From Acidobacteriota bacterium (lineage in GTDB: Bacteria > Acidobacteriota > Thermoanaerobaculia > UBA5066), in contig JAKLER010000006.1 in NCBI GenBank assembly GCA_022711615.1, forward strand, positions 1-38,826: DNA of 38,826 nucleotides, given 5' to 3'. Every line of letters starts with the position of its first letter. The first letter of the stretch is position 1. Below the pieces are notes generated by a model. It saw only the letters and a list, made by a program, of their open reading frames with translations, was not told the DNA's origin and did not search any database. Below are positions 10,001 to 17,336 of this stretch, piece by piece. The position numbers and the translations under genes were made by a program.

Positions 10001-10360
10001 GCCGAGGAGCTGGAGGAGGAGCGGAAGCGGTTCGTCAGCCGGCAGGGCGAGCTCTCGACCCTCATCGAGCAGCAGAGCGTCGCAAGGCTCGAGAAGGAGC
10101 TCGCCCGCCTCCGCGAGGAGGCGCGGCAGGGTCTCCTCTTCGCCGCGTCCTCCCGCCTGGAGGAGCTCGAGCGCTCCATCGCCGCACGCGAGGAGGAGCT
10201 TCGCCGCCGGACGCTCCACTACCACGAGCTGCGCGACCAGCTCGCCCGCGAGAGAGACCGCGTCCTCCGCGAGATCGTCCCGCGCCGCTTCGCCCTCCGC
10301 GGAGGCGTGCGGGTCTTCCCGGTCGCGCTCGAGGTGAGGCTGGAGGCGAACGGAGGATGA
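7076..10360 (+). CDS. drmD: DrmD-like SNF2 helicase of a DISARM-type system
   Basis: 1094-aa SNF2/RapA-like helicase. Motifs: DVGLGKT (about 151-157), VVDEAHN (about 261-267), LTATPHNGF (about 299-307), then the C-terminal lobe with VATDAASEGLNLQ and RNGRLDRYGQ (about 595-640). A long Glu/Arg-rich coiled coil fills about 975-1070. The short barrel-like N-terminus and the TPHNGF segment match DrmD, the SNF2 helicase that marks class 1 DISARM; size also fits. Start is GTG at 7076, overlapping the upstream stop by four bases. A large adenine methylase follows after three small genes, as expected for drmD-drmMI. Another RapA-like helicase family is possible, but the context favours DrmD. Confidence 0.75.
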   Translation: MSSSVAPDLPRVGMLATVRNRRGVVSAVEPFGSGAKEGLLHLVTLEWADAGGNTEETVVWEREPFARLLEPKALPDVEGEPAMRPDDFDALVRSARWTAMRPFLDPDGGEGPLSRLPVSAPFHGALQPEDYQLVPLLKALRMPRIALLVADDVGLGKTIEAGLILTELILRRRARRILILCPASLKSQWRGELLDRFSLRFEEVDRRATELLRRELGPDANPFRVHQRVVASYDYVKQPDVLAELTSAVAPSASHLPWDLFVVDEAHNLAPGPVGEESELSRMLGGLVPLFEHRLFLTATPHNGFTRSFSGLLERLDPVRFTRRDELTPAEEARVEDVLVRRLKREINERTNPPRFSERFLQPLPIRLSREEAALSEAFRSFRAALHSAVASASRADQRAGSFAAEVLGKRLLSGPVPFADSWWRTVEGLAETTPADAAEVRAAERAAGEETPNDAEAEARLAHAARTIGAWLLPLGEKLGAEIDAVGRALEALGLPAGGGTPASRRPRRDARFDALLALVRERLLENGRFRDDERLVVFTEYRTTLDSLAARLAEAFPAPGALRILTGGMPEAERDAIKAAFNDPDDPVRLLVATDAASEGLNLQETARYLLHYDVPWNPARLEQRNGRLDRYGQARDVTVFHFASDEDDDLGFLAYVIAKVESIREDLGSTGEVFEAAFEAKFLEGRAAGEVRARVERGVAAARGRASYRRDARSRVAAKAAAAEQAEEEGRALEALAREVDLDPESLAATLESALAIGSVRPRLDPPDARGRRRLTPPIPASWSALADDALRRPGAAGSRGALPALVFDPSAFVERKGGRPVFRPSADAVLLHLGHPVFQRVFSSWARARFPGSGLAASRWTVRRMPGSSLPDGAEAVLLLTVEELAVNELREAFHHWVRTLAWPVAKGRLGPLLPHCPAREWRAGANLPTPADVAAARDLAGPLLDDLKAGVRAHAEALERGLSSEVSRRGAEELEEERKRFVSRQGELSTLIEQQSVARLEKELARLREEARQGLLFAASSRLEELERSIAAREEELRRRTLHYHELRDQLARERDRVLREIVPRRFALRGGVRVFPVALEVRLEANGG

Positions 10361-10581
10361 GAATGGCCACACACGCGAATCGCCCTCTCGACGAGAAGCG
10401 CGAACACGGGCTTGCCGAAGAGTTCCGTGAGGCGGCGGCCGACCTCCTGTTCATGGCGGACCTCGTGGAGGTCGGAAGAGACCTCGATGCGGTCGACGCG
10501 AGCCTTTCGGCCTGTGCTCGCTCCCGCAAGGGAGCCGAACAAGCGGGGAACGCGCTATGGGCCGAGGAGGGCGAAGGCTAG
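10357..10581 (+). CDS. Small hypothetical protein coupled to drmD
   Basis: 74-aa ORF whose ATG overlaps the stop of the DrmD-like gene (ATGA at 10357-10360), with GGAGG just before it; a second in-frame ATG lies two codons on. The product is charged and mostly helical in look, with an acidic middle and no membrane segment or recognisable motif. Codon use is less GC3-biased than in the neighbours. It ends nine bases before hicB. It may be a small subunit of the system or simply a passenger; I do not recognise a family. Confidence 0.5.
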   Translation: MRMATHANRPLDEKREHGLAEEFREAAADLLFMADLVEVGRDLDAVDASLSACARSRKGAEQAGNALWAEEGEG

Positions 10582-10590
10582 AATGGCCCC

Positions 10591-10821
10591 ATGGAAGTCC
10601 CCTCGCGAGCCCGCGAGTTCGACGTGGTCATCGAGCGCGATGCCGAGGGCTGGTACGTCGGCTCCGTCCCGTCGCTCCGCGGCTGCCACACGCAGGCTCG
10701 GTCCCTCGACGAGCTGCACGAGCGGATCGTCGAGGCGATCCGGCTCTGCCTCGAGGTGGAGGACGAGTCCGCTCCGCCGCTCGAGTTCGTCGGCATCCAG
10801 CGGGTTCGCCTCGCTTCGTGA
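10591..10821 (+). CDS. hicB: HicB-like antitoxin
   Basis: 76-aa protein with the HicB partial RNase-H-like fold pattern: FDVVIERDAEGWYVGSVP, then LRGCHTQARSLDEL and a helix EAIRLCLE. HicB neutralises the HicA RNase. No DNA-binding domain is visible after the fold, so it is a short form. Its stop overlaps the start of the hicA-like gene (GTGA at 10818-10821), and the order is antitoxin first. It sits between the DrmD-like and methylase genes on the same strand. Confidence 0.85.
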   Translation: MEVPSRAREFDVVIERDAEGWYVGSVPSLRGCHTQARSLDELHERIVEAIRLCLEVEDESAPPLEFVGIQRVRLAS

Positions 10822-11042
10822 CGCGGCTGCCGAGGCCGACGGGCCGCGACCTCGTCGGGGCGCTCCATCGGGCAGGGTTCGAGACCGTTCGCGTCCGGGG
10901 AAGCCACTCGTTTCTGCGGCATCCCGACGGCCGTACGACCGTCGTTCCGGTCCATGCGGGCCAGACGATCGGTCCCGGGCTTCTGCTCCAGGTCCTGCGG
11001 GACTGCCGGCTCTCGGTCGACGAGCTTCACACGCTCCTGTAG
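10818..11042 (+). CDS. hicA: HicA-like mRNA interferase toxin
   Basis: 74-aa protein with the HicA double-stranded-RNA-binding-like fold signature: GRDLVGALHRAGFE, then GSHSFLRHPDG with the catalytic His at position 30, then VVPVHAG and a C-terminal helix ending LHTLL. Members cleave mRNA and stall growth until HicB binds. Start GTG at 10818 overlaps the hicB stop. Thirty-six bases separate it from the methylase gene, so toxin, antitoxin and defence enzymes probably share a transcript. Confidence 0.85.
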   Translation: MTRLPRPTGRDLVGALHRAGFETVRVRGSHSFLRHPDGRTTVVPVHAGQTIGPGLLLQVLRDCRLSVDELHTLL

Positions 11043-11078
11043 CGCAGCCTCGGAGGAAGCGATCCGTCGGAGGCGCCG

Positions 11079-14000
11079 ATGTCTGACGCCTCCTGGTGGG
11101 CCTCGCTCCGCCACGGCGGGCTCCTTCTCTCGGCCGCGCAGGTGGCGCGGCTCGACGCGGCGCCGCTCGCCCCGTTCCCCTCCGCGACTGCCGAGAGGGT
11201 TCGCCGCGCGATCGTCCGGGCCGCCGCGGACGACCTCCCGCCTTCGGCGCGGGCGGCCGCGCAGTCCGACCTCCTGACGCTCCTCCTCGAGGAGGTGGCC
11301 GGCCTGCGCGACGCGGCCCGCTCGGCGCCGCGCCCCGCCTCCGCGCCGGCCGCCCCCGCGGGCCACTGGCTCCGCGGGTCCGACGTCGACGCCTCGCTCA
11401 CCGTCCGCTCCGTCACCGGCGAGGCGATCCGCCCCCGCCGCCTCTGGCTCGGAGGGAACGGCGCGCGCCTCCCCGTCTTCTTCGCCGACGAGGCCCGCCT
11501 CGGCGTCGGCCGCGGCAAGCGCGCCCCGGCCCGCCTCCTCGAGTGGCTCCGCGCGCGAAGCGAGCGGCTCGCCCTCCTCGCCTCCCCGTCGCAGCTCCGC
11601 CTCGCCTACGCGGGCGCCGACCACGACGCCTTCTGCGAGTGGGACCTCGCCCTCTTCTTCCCGGAAGGGGAGCCCGGCCCGCAGGTCGAGGCGCTGCGCC
11701 GCCTCCTCGCCCCGCAGCTCCTCGTCCCGCCGAAGCCGGGCGAGCCGGCGCCCCTCCTCCGCCTCGTCCTCGACGCGCGGAAGGGTCAGGCCGACCTCTC
11801 GTCCACCCTCGGCGAGCGCGTCCGCCGCGCCGTCGAGCTCCTCGTCGCGAGCCACGCGCCCGCCCTCGCCGCGCTCGAGGGGCGGGGGCAGGGCCTCCCG
11901 CACGAGGCGGTCTACCGCGCTGCCGTCCGCGTCGTCATGCGCCTCGTCGTCCTCCTCTTCGCCGAGGCGCGTCCGGACCTCCTCCCGCGCGAGAACCCCG
12001 TCTTCCACGGGTCGTACTCGCTCGCGGGCCTGCGCGAGAGCCTCGAGCGGCAGGGGAGCGGCGGAGGCCGCGAGCGGCTGCGCCAGCAGGCCGAAGGCTG
12101 GCCGCGCGTCCTCGCCCTCTTCCGCCTCCTCCACGCCGGCTCGCACCACGAGGCGCTCCCCGTTCCCCGCTACGGCGGCCGCCTCTTCACGCCGGGCGAC
12201 GCCGCCTCGCCCGACCCGCAGTCGCGCGCCGTCGCCCTCCTCGAGAGCGCCGTCTTCGATCCCGCCCTCCACGGCGTCATGACCGACGCCGACGTCGCCC
12301 GCCTCCTCGACCTCCTCACCCGGACGAAGGCGACGATGAGGCAGGGGACGCGGACCGTGACGACGACCCTCCCCGTCGACTTCGAGAGCCTCTCCACCGA
12401 GTTCATCGGCATCCTCTACGAGGGGCTCCTCGACTACGAGCTCCGCCGCGCCGCCCCGGGCGACCCCGTCCTCTTCCTCGACCTCGGCGACCAGCCCGCC
12501 CTTCCGCTCTCGCGCCTCTCGGCCCTCTCAGACGCGGCCCTTGCGGGCCTCGTCGAGAAGCTGAAGGCGAAGGTGAAGCCGGCGGGGGGCGAGGAGGACG
12601 AAGGCGACGAGGGCGCGGAGGAGGCGGCGGAGGAGGACGCCGAGGAAGAGGCCGACGCCGAGGAAGGGGCGGCCGCCGCGAGCGAGGAGAGTGATCCGCT
12701 CGAAGCGGAAGTCGCCGTTCCCGCCGACGCCGGCGACACGCACCTCGCCGCGTGGGAGACCGCGCTCGCCTGGGCGCGCCGCGCCGTCGTCGCGGGCGGC
12801 CTCGCCCCGAAGCCGCGCGGGAAGAAGCCCGAGGCCCTCGCCGCCTGGGCCGCGAAGGCCGAAGGCGCTGCGCGCGGCCTCCTTCGCGAGGTCGTCGTCC
12901 CCGGCGGGTACTACCTCGTCCGCTGGGGCGGCACCCGCAAGGGCGCGGGCACCTTCTACACGCGCCCGCAGCTCGCGGGCCCCACGGCGCGAAGGACGCT
13001 CCACCCCCTCCTCTACGCCGAGGACGGCGCGCCCCGCCGCCCCGAGGAGCTCCTCGCCCTCAAGGTCTGCGACCCGGCGATGGGCTCGGGCTCGTTCCTC
13101 GTCTCGGCGCTCCGCCTCCTCGTCAAGGCGCTCTACGCCTCGCTCCACCACCACGGCCGCGTCGCCACGCACGGCGCCGGCTCGCGCGTCGTCGTCACGC
13201 TCCCCGAAGGGACGCCCGCCACCGGCCGCCTCGTCGAGGAGCTGCTGCCCTGCCTCCCCGACGACCCCGACTTCGAGCCCCGCCTCCTCGCGCGCCTCAA
13301 GCGCCACGTCGTCGAGCGCTGCCTCTACGGCGTCGACCTCGACCCTCTTGCCGTCGAGCTGGCCCAGCTCTCCCTCTGGATCGAGACGCTCGACCGCTCG
13401 CTCCCGTTCGAGTTCCTCGACCACAAGCTCAAGGCCGGCAACTCCCTCGTCGGAGGATGGTTCGACCGGTACCGCGACTACCCGCTCCTCGCCTGGGAGC
13501 GCGAGGGGGGCGACGAGAAGCACGACGGCGTCCACCACGTGAAGAGCGTCGCCCCCGCCCGCGGCCGCGCCGCCGGGAAGGAGAAGACGACCGGCAACCT
13601 CTGGGGTGCCGCGATCAGGGAGGCCTACGCCCGCGCGAAGGCCGACCTCGGCGACCTCCTCGACGGCCAGCAGGGGCTCTTCGAGCAGGCCACTGGCCCC
13701 GACCCCGCGGCCCTCCACGACGAGGCGGTCGCCGCGTTCGACGCCCTCCACGCCCTTCCGCCGCACGACCCCGACGGCGTCGCCGAGCTCTACCGCGAGA
13801 GAGTGCTCGGCAGCCCCTCCCTCGCCGCCCTCCGCGAGGCGTTCGACGCCTGGTGCGCCCTCTGGTTCTGGCCCGCCGATCGCCTCGACCTCGCCCCGCT
13901 CCCCTCCACGTTCGACCGCCTCGCGCCCGAGGCCCGCGCCGTCGTCGCGGAGGTCGCGGCGCGCGAGAGGTTCTTCCACTGGGAGCTGGAGTTCCCCGAC

Positions 14001-16061
14001 GTCTTCGCCCGCCCCGGCTCCGGCTTCGACGCGATCCTCGGCAACCCGCCGTGGGACACCGTCCAGCCGAACAGCAAGGAGTTCTTCTCGGCGCTCGACC
14101 CGCTCTACCGCGCCTACGGCAAGCAGGAGGCGTTGAAGAGGCAGAGGGAGATCTTCGAGGCGAACGCGGCGGACGAGGAGGCGTGGCTCGGCTACAACGG
14201 GCGGTTCAAGGCGTTTGCGAGCTTCGCAGCGAACGCGGCCGCGCCGTTCGGCGACCCGGCCGCGGGGGAGGGCGTCTCCCTTCACCGCTCGCCGTCGCGC
14301 AGCGCGGAGCGGCACGGCGAGTGGCGGAGCCGACGCGGGAAGGTGAAGGGCTACGCCGACCGCGAGCATCCGTTCCGCCAGCAGGGTGAGGGAAAGCCCT
14401 ACACCTACAAGCTCTTCCTCGAAGAGGCCCACGCCCTCCTCCGCCCCGGCGGTCGCCTCGGCTTCCTCGTCCCCTCGGGGCTCTACACGGACAAGGGCTC
14501 CATCGCGCTTCGCAGGCTCTTCCTCGAGCGGTGCCGGTGGACGCACCTCTACGCCTTCCAGAACGAGCGCTTCCTCTTCGAGGCGGTCGACCACCGCTTC
14601 AAGGCCCTCTCGCTCTGTGTCGAGAAGGGGGGCTCGACGGAGGCGGTCCTCACGCGCTTCCGCCTCGGCCCCGGCGACTCGCCCGAGGTGACGGAGCTGG
14701 AGACGGACATTCCGGCCGACGAGCGCTACCTCCCCGTCCGCGCGGACCAGATCGCGCGCCTCAGCCCTCGCTCCCTCGCCCTCCTCGAGATCCGCCACCC
14801 GCGCGACCTGGAAGTCCTCGAGAAGATCTACGCCGGCTCCGTCCTCCTCGGCGACGACTCGGAGGAGGGCTGGGGGATCAAGTACGCCCAGGGCGACTTC
14901 AACATGACGAGCGACTCCCACCTCTTCGCCCCGCGGCCGGAGTGGGAGGCGAAGGGCTACCGGCCGGACGAGTACGGGAGGTGGATCGGGCCGGAGGGGG
15001 AGGTGGCGCTGCCGCTCTACGAGGGGCGTCTCTTCAACCAGTTCGACTTCGCGGCCAAGGAATGGGTGAGCGGGACGGGCCTGAGCGCCGTCTGGTCGGA
15101 CGTGCCGTGGTCGGCCAAGGTCGTACGGCCTCAATACCTGATCGCGGAGGCGGCCGCCCGAGCCTGGCCGAAGTACGTGCCCGCCCCGAAGGCGGCCTAC
15201 CGGAACATCGCCCGAAGCACGGACACACGGACGTTCATTGCGACGGTATTGGCTCGAGATCCGACTCCGCACGTGACCTCGCTGCTCCTGCCCCGACCTT
15301 CGGAGGGTCTCGCTCCGGAGTGGATGCTCTGCGCTGCCGCCAACAGCTTCGTGCTGGACTCCGTGGTCCGGCTTCGAGTCGGTGGCACACATCTCGACTA
15401 CCACGTCATCGCCGAGTTCCCGCTCGTTCGCACGCGTTCCTCCGAGGTCGCCCGGGTGGCTCTGCGGCTTGGGAATCCCCATGCACGCTACGCCCCGGAG
15501 TGGCTCGACCTCTTTCAACCTGCTGGGACACGAGCGAAGAGCTGGCGCGCGCTCTGGGCGGTGACGGATCACGAACGCCTCCGCCTCCGCGCCCTCCTCG
15601 ACGCCGTCGTCGCCGAGCTCTACGGCCTCGACTTCGACGACCTCGCGTGGATCCTCCGCGACTGCGACCACCCGGCGGCGCTCCTGCGCGAGAAGGCGTT
15701 CTGCCGGACGCTCGACCCGAAGGGCTTCTGGCGCGTCGACAAGGAGAAGGACCCGGAGCTGCGGCACACCGTCCTCTCCCTCGCCGCCTTCCGCGACCTG
15801 AAGCAGACCATCGCCGCGCACGGGGGCGACCGCGAGAAGGGGATCGCCGCCTACTGCGACGCGCACGACGGCGACGGCTGGATGCTCCCCGAGACGCTCC
15901 GCCTCGCCGACCTCGGCCTCGGCCACGACGACCGCGCCCGCGAGGCGCAGCCCGTCGCATCCCGCCTCGGCGAACGCTTCCTCCCCTGGCAGCTCGCGCA
16001 GTCCGTTGAGGAGAGCTGGGCCGAGTGCGAAAGGCACGCGGAGCGGCTTCGCAGGGGGTAG
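11079..16061 (+). CDS. drmMI: Large Eco57I/DrmMI-like DNA adenine methylase
   Basis: 1660-aa class I SAM-dependent methyltransferase. The SAM-binding motif lies in CDPAMGSGSFL (about 664-674), a second conserved block in YGVDLDPLAVELAQLSLW (about 749-766) and the catalytic motif IV is NPPW at 989-992, which indicates N6-adenine methylation. The N-terminal 500 residues have no motif I can name. A strongly acidic linker (about 503-550) joins them to the methylase core. The C-terminal part from about 1345 is the likely target-recognition region. The ATG has GGAGG five bases upstream. In class 1 DISARM the drmD-drmMI pair marks self DNA; BREX PglX enzymes are similar, but no other BREX gene is here. 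An endonuclease in the N-terminus is not excluded. Confidence 0.8.
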   Translation: MSDASWWASLRHGGLLLSAAQVARLDAAPLAPFPSATAERVRRAIVRAAADDLPPSARAAAQSDLLTLLLEEVAGLRDAARSAPRPASAPAAPAGHWLRGSDVDASLTVRSVTGEAIRPRRLWLGGNGARLPVFFADEARLGVGRGKRAPARLLEWLRARSERLALLASPSQLRLAYAGADHDAFCEWDLALFFPEGEPGPQVEALRRLLAPQLLVPPKPGEPAPLLRLVLDARKGQADLSSTLGERVRRAVELLVASHAPALAALEGRGQGLPHEAVYRAAVRVVMRLVVLLFAEARPDLLPRENPVFHGSYSLAGLRESLERQGSGGGRERLRQQAEGWPRVLALFRLLHAGSHHEALPVPRYGGRLFTPGDAASPDPQSRAVALLESAVFDPALHGVMTDADVARLLDLLTRTKATMRQGTRTVTTTLPVDFESLSTEFIGILYEGLLDYELRRAAPGDPVLFLDLGDQPALPLSRLSALSDAALAGLVEKLKAKVKPAGGEEDEGDEGAEEAAEEDAEEEADAEEGAAAASEESDPLEAEVAVPADAGDTHLAAWETALAWARRAVVAGGLAPKPRGKKPEALAAWAAKAEGAARGLLREVVVPGGYYLVRWGGTRKGAGTFYTRPQLAGPTARRTLHPLLYAEDGAPRRPEELLALKVCDPAMGSGSFLVSALRLLVKALYASLHHHGRVATHGAGSRVVVTLPEGTPATGRLVEELLPCLPDDPDFEPRLLARLKRHVVERCLYGVDLDPLAVELAQLSLWIETLDRSLPFEFLDHKLKAGNSLVGGWFDRYRDYPLLAWEREGGDEKHDGVHHVKSVAPARGRAAGKEKTTGNLWGAAIREAYARAKADLGDLLDGQQGLFEQATGPDPAALHDEAVAAFDALHALPPHDPDGVAELYRERVLGSPSLAALREAFDAWCALWFWPADRLDLAPLPSTFDRLAPEARAVVAEVAARERFFHWELEFPDVFARPGSGFDAILGNPPWDTVQPNSKEFFSALDPLYRAYGKQEALKRQREIFEANAADEEAWLGYNGRFKAFASFAANAAAPFGDPAAGEGVSLHRSPSRSAERHGEWRSRRGKVKGYADREHPFRQQGEGKPYTYKLFLEEAHALLRPGGRLGFLVPSGLYTDKGSIALRRLFLERCRWTHLYAFQNERFLFEAVDHRFKALSLCVEKGGSTEAVLTRFRLGPGDSPEVTELETDIPADERYLPVRADQIARLSPRSLALLEIRHPRDLEVLEKIYAGSVLLGDDSEEGWGIKYAQGDFNMTSDSHLFAPRPEWEAKGYRPDEYGRWIGPEGEVALPLYEGRLFNQFDFAAKEWVSGTGLSAVWSDVPWSAKVVRPQYLIAEAAARAWPKYVPAPKAAYRNIARSTDTRTFIATVLARDPTPHVTSLLLPRPSEGLAPEWMLCAAANSFVLDSVVRLRVGGTHLDYHVIAEFPLVRTRSSEVARVALRLGNPHARYAPEWLDLFQPAGTRAKSWRALWAVTDHERLRLRALLDAVVAELYGLDFDDLAWILRDCDHPAALLREKAFCRTLDPKGFWRVDKEKDPELRHTVLSLAAFRDLKQTIAAHGGDREKGIAAYCDAHDGDGWMLPETLRLADLGLGHDDRAREAQPVASRLGERFLPWQLAQSVEESWAECERHAERLRRG

Positions 16062-16157
16062 ACGGCCCCGGGGCCCGAGGGTCTGCACCGTCCCGGTCAC
16101 GTGGCCATGGGCTGCTCGCGCGGGATGCGCCTTGCTCCCGGCGCCCGGGATGGTTTG

Positions 16158-16175
16158 ACGCATGACGTCATGCGT
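16158..16175. promoter_or_regulatory. 18-bp perfect palindrome before higB (probable operator)
   Basis: ACGCATGAC is followed directly by its reverse complement GTCATGCGT. It begins inside a TTGACG -35-like hexamer (16155-16160) and ends 14 bases before the higB start codon. HigA antitoxins bind palindromes in their own promoter, so this is a likely autoregulation site. The -10 element is uncertain (TAATAC at 16175 or TACCCT at 16178), and no Shine-Dalgarno is seen before the GTG. Confidence 0.6.
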
Positions 16176-16189
16176 AATACCCTCCCTCC

Positions 16190-16468
16190 GTGATCCGGTC
16201 CTTCAAGAGCAAGGAGGCGGAGGCCCTTTTCCACGACCTGCCGGTCCGCCGGTTCCGGGCGATCGAGCGACCCGCGCGACGGAAGCTCCTCTATCTTCAC
16301 CGGGCTCGCGTGCTGGAGGACTTGAAGGCCCCGCCGGGCAACCAGCTCGAGGCGCTCAAGGGCGACCGAAAGGGCCAACACAGCATTCGCGTCAACGACC
16401 AGTGGCGAATCTGTTTCATCTGGAAGGACGGCGACGCCTACGGCGTCGAGATCGTGGATTACCACTGA
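16190..16468 (+). CDS. higB: HigB-type RelE-superfamily toxin
   Basis: 92-aa RelE/HigB-like ribosome-dependent mRNA endonuclease. Family hallmarks are the segment LEALKGDRKGQHSIRVNDQW, the following RICFIW strand and the C-terminal EIVDYH. Start is GTG at 16190; the preceding bases lack a Shine-Dalgarno, so translation may be leaderless or start differently. Toxin precedes antitoxin, the usual HigBA order, with a nine-base gap. It lies 128 bases after the methylase with its own probable promoter and operator. Confidence 0.9.
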   Translation: MIRSFKSKEAEALFHDLPVRRFRAIERPARRKLLYLHRARVLEDLKAPPGNQLEALKGDRKGQHSIRVNDQWRICFIWKDGDAYGVEIVDYH

Positions 16469-16477
16469 GAGGGACCC

Positions 16478-16783
16478 ATGGCGGCGAGAACGAAGCTCCT
16501 GGAACCGATTCCCCCGGGCGAGATCCTCATGGAGGAGTTCATGCGCCCGCTGGGGCTCAGCATCAACTCGCTGGCGCGAGCGCTCTCCGTCCCGGCGAAC
16601 CGGATCAGCGGCATCGTCAACGGCACCCGCGCGATCTCGGCCGACACCGCTTTGCGGCTGGGCAAGTACTTCGGCACTTCGCCCGAGATCTGGCTCGACC
16701 TTCAGTCGGACTACGAGCTTCGCGTCGCGCGGGAGACGACCTGGAAGGAGGTCGAGAAACGGGTCCAGACGCGAGTCGCGTAA
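16478..16783 (+). CDS. higA: HigA-type XRE-family antitoxin
   Basis: 101-aa helix-turn-helix antitoxin. The HTH spans about residues 26-60 (SINSLARALSV, then NRISGIVNGTRAI), preceded by the typical PGEILMEEFM start of the HigA family and followed by RLGKYFGTSPEIWLDLQ. It should bind HigB and repress the operon through the palindrome at 16158-16175. GAGAGGGA lies before the ATG. A strong hairpin begins right after its stop codon. Confidence 0.92.
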   Translation: MAARTKLLEPIPPGEILMEEFMRPLGLSINSLARALSVPANRISGIVNGTRAISADTALRLGKYFGTSPEIWLDLQSDYELRVARETTWKEVEKRVQTRVA

Positions 16784-16820
16784 CCTTGAAATCCCGGCGG
16801 TGACCGCCGGAATTTCAAGG
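16784..16820 (+). terminator. Hairpin after higA, terminator-like without U-tract
   Basis: Arms 16784-16800 and 16804-16820 around a 3-base loop form a 17-position stem with one mismatch, starting on the base after the higA stop. No T run follows, so it may stop transcription only in part or act as a transcript-end stabiliser. It separates higBA from mntA-hepT. Confidence 0.55.
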
Positions 16821-16915
16821 TGCCTTCGGGCTCCCGTCGGCGTCCCCGCGACGTGCCCGCCAGGCGCCCGGCCCAACGGCGATGGGAATCGTCGACCGTC
16901 CCGCTGATCGCCGGG

Positions 16916-16924
16916 TGCTACGAT
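16916..16924 (+). promoter_or_regulatory. Possible extended -10 element before mntA
   Basis: TGC followed by TACGAT fits the extended -10 form TGnTAnnAT, but it lies only seven bases before the mntA ATG and no good -35 is visible. Weak evidence; a leaderless transcript would be implied. Confidence 0.25.
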
Positions 16925-16931
16925 TTCGTCG

Positions 16932-17336
16932 ATGCCCCCGATCGAGCTCCTCTCCCGCGTCCTCGCGGACGTCCCCGCCGTTCGCCTCGCCGTTCTCTTC
17001 GGCTCGGCGGCGCGCGGGCAGGCGGGTCCGCGGAGCGACCTGGACGTCGGCGTGGACCTTGAAGGCGGCCCCGAGGCGCTTTCCCGGCTCGCCGTTCGCC
17101 TCTGCCGGGAGACGGCCCGCGAGGTCGACCTCGTCTCGCTCCGCGAGGCGCCGCCCCTGCTGAGGTTCGAGATCGCGCGCGACGGAGTCGTGCTCGTCGA
17201 GCGAGCCCCGCACGCCTGGGCCGACTTCCGGGCGCGGGCGATGACGGACTGGTGGGACTGGGCGCCGACCGCGCGGATCATGCACGCCGCGGCGCTCGGA
17301 CGGCTCAGGGAGGGCCTGGCTCGTGGTGCGGCGTGA
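16932..17336 (+). CDS. mntA: MntA-type minimal nucleotidyltransferase antitoxin
   Basis: 134-aa MNT-fold protein. It has the exact GSX10DXD motif (G24-S25 through D36-L-D38, in FGSAARG...SDLD) and a third acidic residue, D66 in REVDLV, so the metal-binding triad is complete. MntA antitoxins add AMP to the tyrosine of their HEPN partner and so silence it (established for the HepT/MntA family). The ATG at 16932 gives the standard domain start. Its end overlaps the HEPN gene by 14 bases, which shows translational coupling. Confidence 0.9.
   Translation: MPPIELLSRVLADVPAVRLAVLFGSAARGQAGPRSDLDVGVDLEGGPEALSRLAVRLCRETAREVDLVSLREAPPLLRFEIARDGVVLVERAPHAWADFRARAMTDWWDWAPTARIMHAAALGRLREGLARGAA

Noticed and set aside
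4011-10372. Very long antisense open frames opposite the SNF2 genes
   Set aside because: They encode Arg/Pro/Glu/Gly-rich text with no motifs, mirror the codon bias of the sense genes, and overlap proteins with clear catalytic motifs.
11079-16061. BREX PglX as identity of the methylase
   Set aside because: The methylase core is similar, but no brxC, pglZ, brxL or other BREX gene is present, while a DrmD-like helicase is adjacent.
12528-16163. A 1211-aa antisense frame opposite the methylase
   Set aside because: Same GC-driven shadow effect; the sense strand holds SAM-binding and NPPW motifs.
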